Below are positions 29,870-38,920 of a stretch of DNA of 64,000 bases, in pieces. Each line of letters starts with the position of its first letter. The first letter of the stretch is position 1. Below the pieces are notes generated by a model, which was not told the DNA's origin, searched no databases, and saw only the letters and a program-made list of their open reading frames with translations. The translations under genes were made by a program, and so were the position numbers. The stretch comes from Meira nashicola (lineage: Eukaryota > Basidiomycota > Exobasidiomycetes > Exobasidiales > Brachybasidiaceae): positions 1,240,001 through 1,304,000 of the forward strand of contig BCJU01000004.1 in the NCBI GenBank assembly GCA_001600355.1. The letters run 5' to 3'.

Positions 29870-30045
29870 TCTATCTGGAACAAGTCTAAACACATCGTTG
29901 GTGGAAGTCAATAATACTCAATGGGTTTCAAATGTTGCTATCACTTCTTCCGCTTTTTTTTGTTTGCAACATTCTCGTCTCGTTTCGTTCCTTTTCGTTG
30001 GCACTGCATACTCTACATTCATAAAACAAATGTTCTTGTTCACAT

Positions 30046-31039
30046 CTGTATTTTTATGCATCGTTCTCATCATTAAAGATTAAATTCGATTGATTATCTT
30101 CATTTCTTATCGTATCATTCTCGTTTTCACCTTTCATTCGCTTTGTTTTAGATTTATTAAGAATTGTTTTCATTTTTACCTTATCATGCAGTCTATTGTT
30201 CATCCAACTCTACGATTTTGGTTTGATCTAAGTTTTGAGTCTGCTTTGATTCAATAATTTTTTAACAGATTAAAGCTATCAAACTTTTTGTTTCTTTATT
30301 TAATACTCTCTCCTTTTTTTTAAAAAAAAAAACTATTTTACCGTAAAACTAGTCTTTAAGAAAGAAATAAAAAGGTGCTATATACAAATGGTTCTGAGAG
30401 CCATCCTCATTTGTCGATTGGGATAGATCGATCCCATCCGATTCGATGTCTGAGCCTGAAGTACTTCCCTAAGCATGATGAAGACCGGATTGCCTAATAA
30501 CTAGGGTTCTATAGATTATTCGAGAATGTATATCTGCAAAAGATACAAATGCATGAGTGAATCTAGCGTGGATTGACCTTCGTAGTGAATCGGTATCCTA
30601 TGGTAAGAACAAGGATGGAGGTTGATACGTTCTTGATGGTCTGCATTAGTTTTCATCTTCGTCATCAGCATGAGGAATTAAAGCAACTAAAGATACTATC
30701 CTTCTCACAGAAGCTCTCAAACTACGATTGGAAGGAGTACGCTTAAGTGTATATATCTTATGATTACTCGTTATACTGATGAATCGATGAGCAATAGATC
30801 GTAATGACGTTTGACGTTGTCGACTTATCTGGTATCTCCAAATTTCGTACGAGAATTCAAACGATATGCCGTATCCGACACTAAAAGTATGAGAGTAAAT
30901 GCTGGAGAAGACTATATGCGTATTAACTACCGTAGGAAGATCATGCTGCCGGATAAGCACATAAATGATGATGGTACAAATTTTGCCTAAGCAGACGCAC
31001 GTACTGTATGCACTGTCTTCGGACTAGAATATCATTGTC
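30046..31039. repeat. unit tail and gene-relic-like repeat
   Basis: Up to about 30330 is the diverged 3' shoulder of the copy-3 unit. A separate segment at about 30858-31020 (ATGAGAGTAAATGCTGG...GCCTAAGCAGACGCACG) is repeated at 42418-42570 behind copy 5. A 104-codon minus-strand frame (30646-30960) crosses it; I do not recognise it and it may be a relic of a coding sequence. Otherwise no gene. Confidence 0.5.
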
Positions 31040-32360
31040 TCGGGAGCGAGCGTTCTGTGTATTTCTCTGTTAAAAAACGCGTGTGTTGGATTTACGCTCG
31101 AAAGACCGCGTATAGTACAACACTTTTTATCCGCATATGCAGTAAGCAATAGTCTAGGCTACTTGAAATTCCATTTCTCCACACCAATGTGAAATGTAAC
31201 GACACTTTCTTAATGTTATCATCATACAGAAAGCGATGCCTTACTTCGGCGACTTTCGTTTTTCAATGCCGGCGGACATGATCATATGGTTTTCTTATCT
31301 CGTATCAGTCCACTTTGGCCTTATTTTCGGCCGTAAAGGTTACAGCGTGGGAGATAATACTGTGCATCATAATTTTACCTGTGCGTACGTTTTTTTTGGC
31401 CAGAAGAGTCTGTCACTGGGCGCTTGAAAAAAAGAGCGCGGGAGGCATGTAAAACATCCGAAACTTGAATTATCGAGCCTAGTTCTACCTGTACTGTAGC
31501 AGCGTGTAGCGCAGGATAATGTTGGAAGGTGCAATAAATCACTATCCGCCTTTTTGATTGTTTGAACTTTCTATCAATGTCCGAAAAATGCATATAAGGC
31601 GGCCACTTCGATCAATTTCTTTTCTCTCTTCACTACATTCATCTTTTCCAAAAGTCTTTCCTGAAAATTTGACAATACTGCCATATTGTCATCATCAACA
31701 AATCATCAACCTTTACTTTTTCTCAACTCAAACACCTTTTTTTTGATTTCAAGATGTCTTCATCCAATGCTTCTTCATCTCAAAGTGGTTCAGCTTCAAG
31801 TGGCTCATCTCAATCTTACTCTTTGCAAGCTTTCTCATCTCAAATGAAGAACGAAAATGACAGCATTATAATGAGTGATGCAGACATGTTGAAAAATGAT
31901 CAACACGATCCATTGAACGCACTTCATGAACACAACTTGGCATCAAACCCTGATTTGGATGTATCTGTCCTCAGTGATGATGATTTTTTCGCTACTTACT
32001 CTTCTCAAATGAAGTGCAGAGATGAATGCATTATTATGAGTGATGCAGATATACAAAGAAACAAAGAATTCGACCCATTGAACGGACTCCATGAACACAA
32101 CTTGGCAACAAACCCCGATTTGGATGAATCTTTCCTCACTGATGATGAATTAATCGCTTTGATGAAAAGTGCAAAACAAACAAAAAGTTCGGCTTAACCG
32201 AATTGAAACAAGTCTAATCACATCGTCTATGGAAGTGAAAAAAACTCAATAGGCTTCAAAGGTCGCAATCACTGCTTCCACTCTTCTTTGGCTGCAACAT
32301 TCTCGTCTCGTTTCGTTTCGTTCGTATTGCATACTCTGTATTTTTGAAATAAATGTTCTT
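31040..32360. repeat. SQ-family repeat unit around copy 4
   Basis: The same order as in the other units: GAGCGAGCGTT, ACGCGTGTG, CGCTCGAAAGACCGCG, TAGTCTAGG, the GGCCGTAAAGGTT block, AAGAGCGCGGGAGG, TATA-like element, coding sequence, then GCAACATTCTCGTCTCGTTTCG in the 3' part. It abuts the 3' end of the intact WDR83 gene. Confidence 0.7.
31754..32197 (+). CDS. SQ-rich/DPLNALHE family, copy 4 (two modules)
   Basis: 147 residues from the ATG at 31754. The Ser/Gln-rich N-terminus is shorter (about 33 residues: SASSGSSQSYSLQAFSSQ) and the two modules are more diverged than in copies 2 and 3 (DQHDPLNALHEHNLAS and KEFDPLNGLHEHNLAT), the second ending FLTDDELIALMKSAKQTKSSA. DDELIAL at the end is the same variant as in copy 1, while the two-module layout is that of copies 2, 3 and 5. 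Intact frame despite divergence suggests selection to keep the protein. No localisation signal. Confidence 0.68.
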   Translation: MSSSNASSSQSGSASSGSSQSYSLQAFSSQMKNENDSIIMSDADMLKNDQHDPLNALHEHNLASNPDLDVSVLSDDDFFATYSSQMKCRDECIIMSDADIQRNKEFDPLNGLHEHNLATNPDLDESFLTDDELIALMKSAKQTKSSA

Positions 32361-32416
32361 GTTCACTTGGAAGAAAAATTATATTGTACAATACTATACA
32401 TAAATTATCAATTCAT

Positions 32417-33436
32417 TCAATTGTCCGACCATATCTTGACTGTCCCATCAGCTGAAGTAGTGATCATTCTACCTCCGTCTTTAGCAGTGCATTCTGTCCA
32501 CAACACTGCTCTGGAGTGTGCATTTTCCCAAGATGACATTTGAGGAATTTCACTTCCATTCAGCACATCCCACGCTGCTATTCTTCCTGTTTCATCACCA
32601 GCAATGATTGTGGAATCGTTTGCCCAGAGTGATGATTTACAGCGGTATTGTACATTCAGGCCACCTTGTATGGTTTGAACATGTGATCCATCATTGACAT
32701 CTAGAATGACATGAGAAGCTGATTGAGATTTACTGGAAGATGCAAGAATAGAGACTAGCAAAGAAGATCCATTATGAAATGAAGTAAGAGATGTGATTGG
32801 GCGATCGATTGTATCTTCTTGAAGTATTCCAGCACGCATGTCATATTTTCTAATGATTCCATCTACTGAACCTGTCCAGATACAAGATTGATAATGAGCA
32901 GTTGTCAAAATTGTATCTTTTGCATTTTTGCATTCCATTATTGGTTTCCAAGCACCTCTAGCACGTAAATCATAAAAACGTAAAAAACCATCTTCGCCTG
33001 CCGTTAAGACAACATCTTCGGGTGAAGGTGTTACTTGTTGCGAACTTGCACCACAATAATTCACAGAATGAATGCTACCTGTATGAGCGGAAAATCGTCT
33101 AATGATCGAACCTGTTGCAACGTCCCACACCAATACATTTCTATCTTGACCTCCTGAAACAAAGGTAGCATTATCTTTTGCAATACTTATCCCCAATACA
33201 GTACCAGAATGAGATGAATATGATTTGATCGGATTAATCTCTTCTGTAGCTGTTGTTGCATTAAAAAGATGGATTTGTCTATCTGCTCCACCTGTCAAGA
33301 AATATTTACCGGAAGTATTGAATTTTGCAATATGTACTGGCCCTTTATGTGCTTCTATAGTGGATTGCAGTCGACTCGGGAGAAAGATTTTGGAAGCTTG
33401 GCCATCGTCTTGTCTATTGTCTCCCTCCTCCGCCAT
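32417..33436 (-). CDS. WD40 protein WDR83/MORG1
   Basis: A 339-residue intronless protein with about seven WD repeats filling the whole chain: the first starts IEAHKGPVHIAKFNTSGKY, others end in GGADRQIHLFN, GGQDRNVLVWD, AGEDGFLRFYD, GSVDGIIRKYD, GDETGRIAAWD and TSADGTVKIWSDN. Order, length and the starting LPSRLQSTIEAHKGPV segment fit WDR83 (MORG1), a scaffold associated with MAP-kinase modules and with the spliceosome in animals; in fungi its role is less clear. A broken duplicate of its 3' end lies at 28407-28569, next to TRAPPC2. Confidence 0.82.
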   Translation of the reverse strand: MAEEGDNRQDDGQASKIFLPSRLQSTIEAHKGPVHIAKFNTSGKYFLTGGADRQIHLFNATTATEEINPIKSYSSHSGTVLGISIAKDNATFVSGGQDRNVLVWDVATGSIIRRFSAHTGSIHSVNYCGASSQQVTPSPEDVVLTAGEDGFLRFYDLRARGAWKPIMECKNAKDTILTTAHYQSCIWTGSVDGIIRKYDMRAGILQEDTIDRPITSLTSFHNGSSLLVSILASSSKSQSASHVILDVNDGSHVQTIQGGLNVQYRCKSSLWANDSTIIAGDETGRIAAWDVLNGSEIPQMSSWENAHSRAVLWTECTAKDGGRMITTSADGTVKIWSDN

Positions 33437-35256
33437 AACTATTATCTGAGGCCATTCATTGAATGAAGTGAAAGATGAGAAGAAAGTAAAAGTGCACTAA
33501 CAAACGCGGTCAAACCATGCACACACACTGCACAGTGAATCGGAAGAATAAAATTAGAGCGTAACGCTCCGGCGCCTGCGTTTAGTAGAGGGTCATTTAT
33601 CCGAACTGTAACAAACATGCACCGGCACACACACACACACACATAAGTAGGAACACTGCAAGCTAAGCCGATGATCTAGGAACCATGATAACAGTACCAG
33701 GGTTCTGTAAAAATCAGGCGATATCTCATAATGAGCAAAGACGGAGATGTAATCAAGTATCTATGTTATATTAAAGCCGAAAAGAAGAGTCACTTGTAAG
33801 GAACGCTTCGTAATATGAACTCTTTTTGGACTTATTGTTACCGTAAATATGGATCGCCAGGCAAATTCATAGTTTTTTTGCGAAGCCGAATCGAAGGACC
33901 ATTAAACCAGCCAAGAAGCTTAAAAGGATGACCGGCAAATAAAGAGATGACCCTCTCTCATATGATAAAGTGAGACATTGCCGAATCTCATGATTATTAT
34001 ACACATGACAACATAAAGATGATCAATTCCATCAGTTGTGTTTTTTCATCATTCTTGTTATCAGACTAATGCAATTAACATACCGCAAATAGCAATCCTT
34101 AAAATCCTTAGCGTATTATGTTCCTGCCTTTCTATGTATTTTATTTAACCCCTTGGACACCTCCTGTGGGCTGAATCAATCATTCAAAAGGGGGGAATGT
34201 ACAGTAAACGCTAAAATATTTAAATTTGTACGCATTCGGGCATTTTAATTACACTAACGATGATCGTCCATACAGCACGCGTACGTTATTCTCCTCGCTT
34301 CGCATGCGGTTTAGAAGGGGTTCTATATACTCACGCTAGTATCGAATATCCTTCATATTCATTGTCATATCGTCCAAATGAATACTGATGATGTGCTGAT
34401 GCCGGAAACATTCACGATTGGCACTGTAAAGATGTCCGTGAAAAGAAAATGATATCTTCCATCCTTTTGATTTCATTGTGATTTTATGCACTTCTTTATT
34501 TTCTTGCCAAGGTTGATTGAAATGGCAATTTATTCCCTTCACAATGCATTAATTGGATAACAATGCCGAATTGCTTGCTTTCTATAGTAGATTAAAGTAA
34601 AAAGCTCATCATTACAGTGACGCATTCCGTAATCGATTTGGATTGCCAAGCGGCTTGAATATTTCTCACCTCGTTCAGATGATGAAATTGCTAGCCAGCC
34701 GAAGAAAAAAAGGGACGCACAGGACCACGGAGAGAACAAGACGGGATCCGATCACATCACCGGCCCCCTAAAACTCCTGCATAGAACACATCAGCACAAG
34801 GTGGAAACCCTGAAGGATCGGCAATTAGTTTTCTTTGTCGTAATGGCAACTTTTATTTTTGCCATCCGTTCCCAAAATTGCCATTTTGTTATTCTATATT
34901 TCTATCTCGATCCTCGAATACGTAGATGCAGTTGGGCGCAAGAAGCCTTTTNTTTTTCCACGTTCCTTACCTGCCATAAAGTAAAATTGAGATTCTTTTG
35001 TGATATTTTGCCACTTTCGATCATAATAATAAAAGAGTTCCATGCATATTTACCTTTCTTGAGGTACATACACACAAACCTTTTCCGGTTTCCTAGGCAC
35101 ATATATAAAACCCACCATTTTGGTTTGAACCTCTATTTTTGGTTCATTTTGTTTCGTCCACACTTTGATCTCCCAACTACCATCAACAATTGTCGATCTG
35201 GACGTACCGTAAATTCATTACACACTACCAATCTCGACAAAACAAACAGACACACG
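33437..35256. other. long intergenic region upstream of the peptide precursor gene
   Basis: 1.82 kb without a recognisable gene. Contents: the WDR83 promoter, a CA repeat at about 33627-33642, several short frames with no family likeness, and one ambiguous base (n) at 34952. The distal end holds the TATA box of the repeat-peptide gene at 35102-35109. Confidence 0.5.
35102..35109 (+). promoter_or_regulatory. TATA box of the repeat-peptide gene
   Basis: TATATAAA lies 148 bases upstream of the start codon at 35257. Strong TATA boxes like this suggest regulated, bursty expression. The decapeptide gene at 38.3 kb has the same octamer. Confidence 0.65.
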
Positions 35257-36210
35257 ATGAAGGTTACCGCTGTCGCATTCACTTTTGCCGCTTTGGCTTC
35301 CGCCACTTTGGCAGTTCCAGTTCTTTCATCTGAACAAAATCAAGGTACGTATTGATTACTCGTTTCGCATCACGACCCCTTCGATGACATCAATGATCAT
35401 TCCTTTGCGGGTAATGTGATCATACAATCATGGGGAGGGGGTGTTGTATAAAAAAAGCAGGAGCGTGTACAGTATATGCGTCCGCGCGCGCGTTGATGTA
35501 CGCCAGTACGCGCATACATTCTGGCTTATATAATTCATTCCACGATCTTGTTTGAACATTTTGCTGACCAATTGATTTGATCGTTCCTTTCTCTATAATC
35601 AGTTGAAAGTCGTAGTGAAGATGCACCATTGAATGCAGTCCAAGAAAAATGGATCAATCCAGCCAAATTTGCATTCAAGAGGGAAGACGCAGAAGAGAAG
35701 GCTGTTAACCCAGGTAGCTATGCATGGAAAAGGGATGCCGATAAAGCGGAATTCATTAACCCTTCAGCTTTTGCATTCAAGAAACGTGAAGATGAATCAG
35801 AAGAAAGTGCTCCATTAGCAGACGCAAAAGGAAGATGGATCAATCCAAAAAAGTTTGCATGGAAACGTGAAGAAGATAGTGAACGGTTTATTAACCCTTC
35901 AGCTTTTGCATTCAAACGGGAAGAAGATAGTGAGAGATTCATTAATCCCGAGGCATTTGCATTCAAGCGGGAAGAAGATAGCGAAAAGTTTATTAATCCT
36001 GAGGCTTTCGCATTCAAACGGGAAGAAGATAGTGAGAGATTCATCAACCCAGAGGCCTTTGCATTCAAACGTGAAGAGGATAGCGAACGATTCATCAACC
36101 CATCAGCATTCGCATTTAAACGAGAAGAGGATACAGAAGAAGCTTTGGCCAAGTCAAAAGGAAGATGGATCAACCCAAAAATGTTCGCATGGAAGAAGCG
36201 CGAAGAGTAA
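35257..36210 (+). CDS. Kex2-processed repeat peptide precursor (ten units)
   Basis: Two exons, 35257-35344 and 35603-36210, joined over a 258-nt GTACGT...ATCAG intron, give 231 residues. The signal peptide (VTAVAFTFAALASATLA) is on exon 1. After a short pro-segment come ten units, each ending in KR or KKR: WINPAKFAF, AVNPGSYAW, FINPSAFAF (three copies), WINPKKFAW, FINPEAFAF (three copies) and WINPKMFAW. Spacers are acidic (EEDSER, EEDSEK), and most units are preceded by a single Arg or Lys, so cleavage at both ends would free a nonapeptide with aromatic ends. This is the layout of Kex2-processed repeat proteins, including alpha-factor-like precursors. No CaaX, no Cys. Role unknown: secreted signal, repellent or modified peptide are all possible. 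Confidence 0.88.
35869..36123 (+). repeat. five tandem 51-bp repeats inside the peptide precursor
   Basis: Exactly five 51-nt (17-codon) units encoding EEDSE(R/K)FINP(S/E)AFAFKR. Third-base differences between units (for example cgg/cgt/cga for the last Arg) show they are not the product of a very recent slippage and that the peptide is conserved. Confidence 0.9.
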
Positions 36211-36986
36211 ATTATACAATCCAAAAAAATCCTTCCTTCATTTCTCTTTGTATAACATGTCTTTTCTCTTTCTCTGTCCTCACTCATTATGAATTGCTGT
36301 AGCCCTTTCATTCTTATTGCTCTCTTACTCTCACTCTCTTTCTCTCTCGGTCACCAAGCATATACAACATACATGTACAGGGGTATCTATCTCGTTCTAT
36401 TCATTAGTTAAAATGGGTTTTTAATTTGCCGGTCTGATCGTGAAGCAACAAAAAGAATACGAGAAATCATCTGCGCTCAGGCCCGATTTGTGTTGCTATA
36501 TCATTTCCCCCGAAGTGCTTACCATCGAGTGTTGACCTTACCCATGATCCGAAAATGTAGCATTCACGCGTACGTGTGAATGATTATCTCTACTAGCTCT
36601 TCTAGGAGGCGTTACGAACTACTTACCTAGTTTGCAAATATAGCATTCATTGTACATAATTCAACAGAATACTTGATGGATTGATTGCATTTCAATTTAT
36701 CCAGAAATGGAATTCAATAAAAACGCAGGAGAAAAGCCACAATCGGCCCCACAAGGTAGCAATATGCAGTAAGGGCAAGTTGACCTGATATCAGACTTTA
36801 ATGCATAAAGCTTAAATTGTATGTAGAAGCATTCTCTAAAAGAAACTTTCACTAACGAAATCCATACACATGTGTTATTGTTCTTTAGTAGAACTTAGTT
36901 TATCCAAATTGATTTGAACAAAATCAAAGGATAAGAGCAGTGATTTAAACGTTGGGAAAGAGGAAAGAGGAAACCAATTTAACGGC
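36211..36986. other. intergenic with 22-bp palindrome
   Basis: 776 bases. CT-rich 3' UTR of the peptide precursor gene at about 36300-36350. An almost perfect 22-bp inverted repeat lies at 36561-36582, centred on CGTACG with arms CATTCAC and GTGAATG. Nothing else recognised. Confidence 0.5.
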
Positions 36987-37097
36987 TCAACATTTAGCGT
37001 AATCTGCTTTAGGTGAGAAAGACCGGTACGGTCGCAAAGGGAATGCAATGATTGATTGCACTAGAATTCCAATCACAATGAATAAAAGAAAATGCAT
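36987..37097 (-). CDS. possible tiny secreted peptide (36 residues)
   Basis: A minus-strand frame starting at the ATG at 37097 encodes a near-ideal signal peptide (MHFLLFIVIGILVQSIIA) followed by FPLRPYRSFSPKADYAKC and a TGA. The frame continues upstream to 37169, but the inner ATG gives the signal peptide its correct position. It has a C-terminal Cys but no CaaX box. It lies between two convincing peptide-precursor genes. A 36-codon frame can arise by chance, so the call is tentative; an additional upstream or downstream exon is possible. Confidence 0.3.
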   Translation of the reverse strand: MHFLLFIVIGILVQSIIAFPLRPYRSFSPKADYAKC

Positions 37098-38312
37098 ATG
37101 TAAATTGATTGACCTTTCTTTAATTAGCGTGTATTGAAGTGAAAGCATGTGGGAGGAAAATAGGCGCATTCGATTAGTTTTGCAAACATGCCGAGCGGCG
37201 GGGGCGTAAAATTAATAAATCGAACTTACTCTGGAAGGCGGGACTGTCAAAAAATAAAAAGAAAACTCAGTTCATGACTGTTGTAGCGCCGATCGATTTA
37301 CAAACACGCGCTTTATTTTTCGTTTTAACACGCGTTACCTACGGTTTTATACGGCAATCGTTTACAAAACGGCGGCAATGTATTGTCATTTACCTTTACG
37401 TGCAGTAGTACAATGCGCGGCAATTGTACACCGGTGCATTAGGCTACAGATAAGCCTAGCGGACATATGGAGGAAAGTACACAGCAGGCATAATAACTGA
37501 GGTAGCGAAACGATATCATTCGAAACGCAATTCAAATAATGGTACGATACAGACTGGTAATGCCTTACAAAACTGGATTTCCCCCCTTGCCTGTGATGGA
37601 TTGCATTTTCGCACACACGTTTCCTTTTGTACATACATATGATTACAACTTTGACATGAATGTTTCATCATTTTTACGCTAATCTTTTGTGCTCCGCAAC
37701 GCATATATACAGTAGTCTAGATTCTCGATCGAAAAAAAAGGGAGTACCTGATCACTGATATGCATTTTTAGAAAATTGCGTGCGCTCGTGCGGGTAGGCT
37801 TAGTGTACCTACAGGTTTAATTTGTATTTTTGTTACCTTCAGGCACCTTTACAGTACCCGATTAAAAGTTAAACTTCCAGGTTTTATTCTGATTTTCTAC
37901 CCGAAAAGAAGATTTGTTTGTTGGATTTAAAATAATAAAAACTGCGCCTGCCCTGATCCCAATGCCCCTTACCTTCCTTTTCGTTTTTAATGAAGATTTG
38001 GGCGATAGAACACGCTGAGTTTAGCTGGAGAATCCACAGAAAAAGAAAATAAGTATTAAAGTTAGATAAAGCAGTGTACCTCGTCTAAAAGAATCAAAGA
38101 AAAAGACGGTTGAATTGCTTGCATAAATGAATTGCATGTGTAAGTGTGATGCATTACACCTTCATTGTCCACATACATGTGTAGATAGAAACCGTTGGAT
38201 ATATAAAGGCCGTTTTGGTTTTACCTTTTTTCGCTAACGGTCTCCCTTTATCCGATCTCTTCTTTCTCATTCTCACAACCAACTACCAATCTTCACACTT
38301 TTACATTTCACA
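37098..38312. other. intergenic, promoter of the decapeptide gene
   Basis: 1.2 kb. No gene seen. A TAGTCTAGA word is at about 37712. The right end contains the TATA box and a short pyrimidine/AC-rich 5' UTR of the decapeptide precursor gene. Confidence 0.45.
38200..38207 (+). promoter_or_regulatory. TATA box of the decapeptide gene
   Basis: TATATAAA lies 106 bases between its last base and the start codon at 38313. The following leader is C/T/A-rich (CAACCAACTACCAATCTTCA), a style shared with the leader of the repeat-peptide gene (CACACTACCAATCTCG). Confidence 0.6.
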
Positions 38313-38512
38313 ATGAAGTTCACATTCGCCGTCGTTATTGTCGCCGTTATGGCCACCTTGGCTGTTGCCGCACCCGTTGAGGAAGGTGAGTTTTGTTGTT
38401 GAGAAATGGCCCGCGTTTTGATTGGTATACTGATCCAAACATTTCTTCTTTCCCTTTACTAGTCGCTGAAGACAAGCGTGCTTTCTGCGGTCAAGGTAAC
38501 TGCGGATGGTAA
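38313..38512 (+). CDS. single-peptide Kex2 precursor releasing AFCGQGNCGW
   Basis: Two exons, 38313-38385 and 38463-38512, with a 77-nt intron (GTGAGT, branch-like CTGAT, TTACTAG), encode only 40 residues. Residues 1-20 are a signal peptide (KFTFAVVIVAVMATLAVA), followed by a short acidic pro-region (APVEEVAED), a KR site, and the terminal decapeptide AFCGQGNCGW directly before TAA. The two cysteines would close a six-residue ring. The design recalls ascomycete alpha-type pheromones, which also have two Cys, GQ and a final Trp but wider Cys spacing; the six-residue Cys ring also recalls oxytocin-like peptides. Both are resemblances only. The gene is too short for ordinary ORF finding. TATA box and leader support real transcription. 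Confidence 0.75.
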
Positions 38513-38920
38513 ACAGTTAGCCTGATGCAAGGTGTTCATCGCCAAAAAAAAGATATCCCCAAACAAATTCAACTTCTCAATCAATAAATTATGACATATA
38601 TTTTATGGATCATCGGATGGAACGCATGCAAGATATTGCAAACGCTTTAACGCCTTTTTTATTTTTTTATCTCTTTTGTATCTTTCATCATGTTGCTGCT
38701 TCTTTGCGCATTCCCCAGGGTTTCCATGATTCAACATGAGAATGAACATTAGCTTTCAATACGAGTCACCTATTTATTGTTTGATGATTGCTTGTGATTG
38801 TGAGCTCATACAGTGAGTCGTAAGGACACAGTGTGGTTGTTAATGATCTGATACGAGTCAATTGAAGATAAATACAGATGAAAAGGTACTTTACACTTTA
38901 TTGTTTGTATACCAAAGCCT
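38513..38920. other. convergent 3' intergenic region
   Basis: 408 bases between the decapeptide gene and the Derlin gene, whose 3' ends face each other. AATAAA at about 38583. Nothing else seen. Confidence 0.5.

Larger units (their letters stand above)
28924..30045. repeat. inverted repeat, right arm core (1.12 kb)
   Basis: Near-identical reverse complement of 21213-22334, containing copy 3. The shoulder 28697-28923 and the tail to about 30330 are homologous to the left arm's flanks but diverged. A partial duplicate of the unit's 5' end also lies at 28570-28690 (compare 28818-28925), so the right side is nested. Confidence 0.88.

Noticed and set aside
34801..35355. 184-codon open frame containing the first exon of the repeat-peptide gene
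   Set aside because: It includes the ambiguous base, has no start with a plausible context, spans the TATA box, and only its last 29 codons (the signal peptide) are real coding sequence, which is then spliced.
35718..36311. 197-codon minus-strand frame opposite the repeat-peptide gene
   Set aside because: It is the mirror of the 51-bp repeat, so its repeats follow from the true gene. No signal peptide or known domain.
36987..37097. CaaX-type mating pheromone reading of the tiny secreted peptide
   Set aside because: The peptide ends in Cys with no aaX behind it and has a signal peptide, unlike farnesylated basidiomycete pheromones.
33437..38920. A RiPP cluster of the dikaritin (ustiloxin-like) kind around the Kex2 repeats
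   Set aside because: No DUF3328 (UstYa-like) gene, tyrosinase, or peptidase gene is visible in the window; the peptides may still be modified by enzymes encoded elsewhere.
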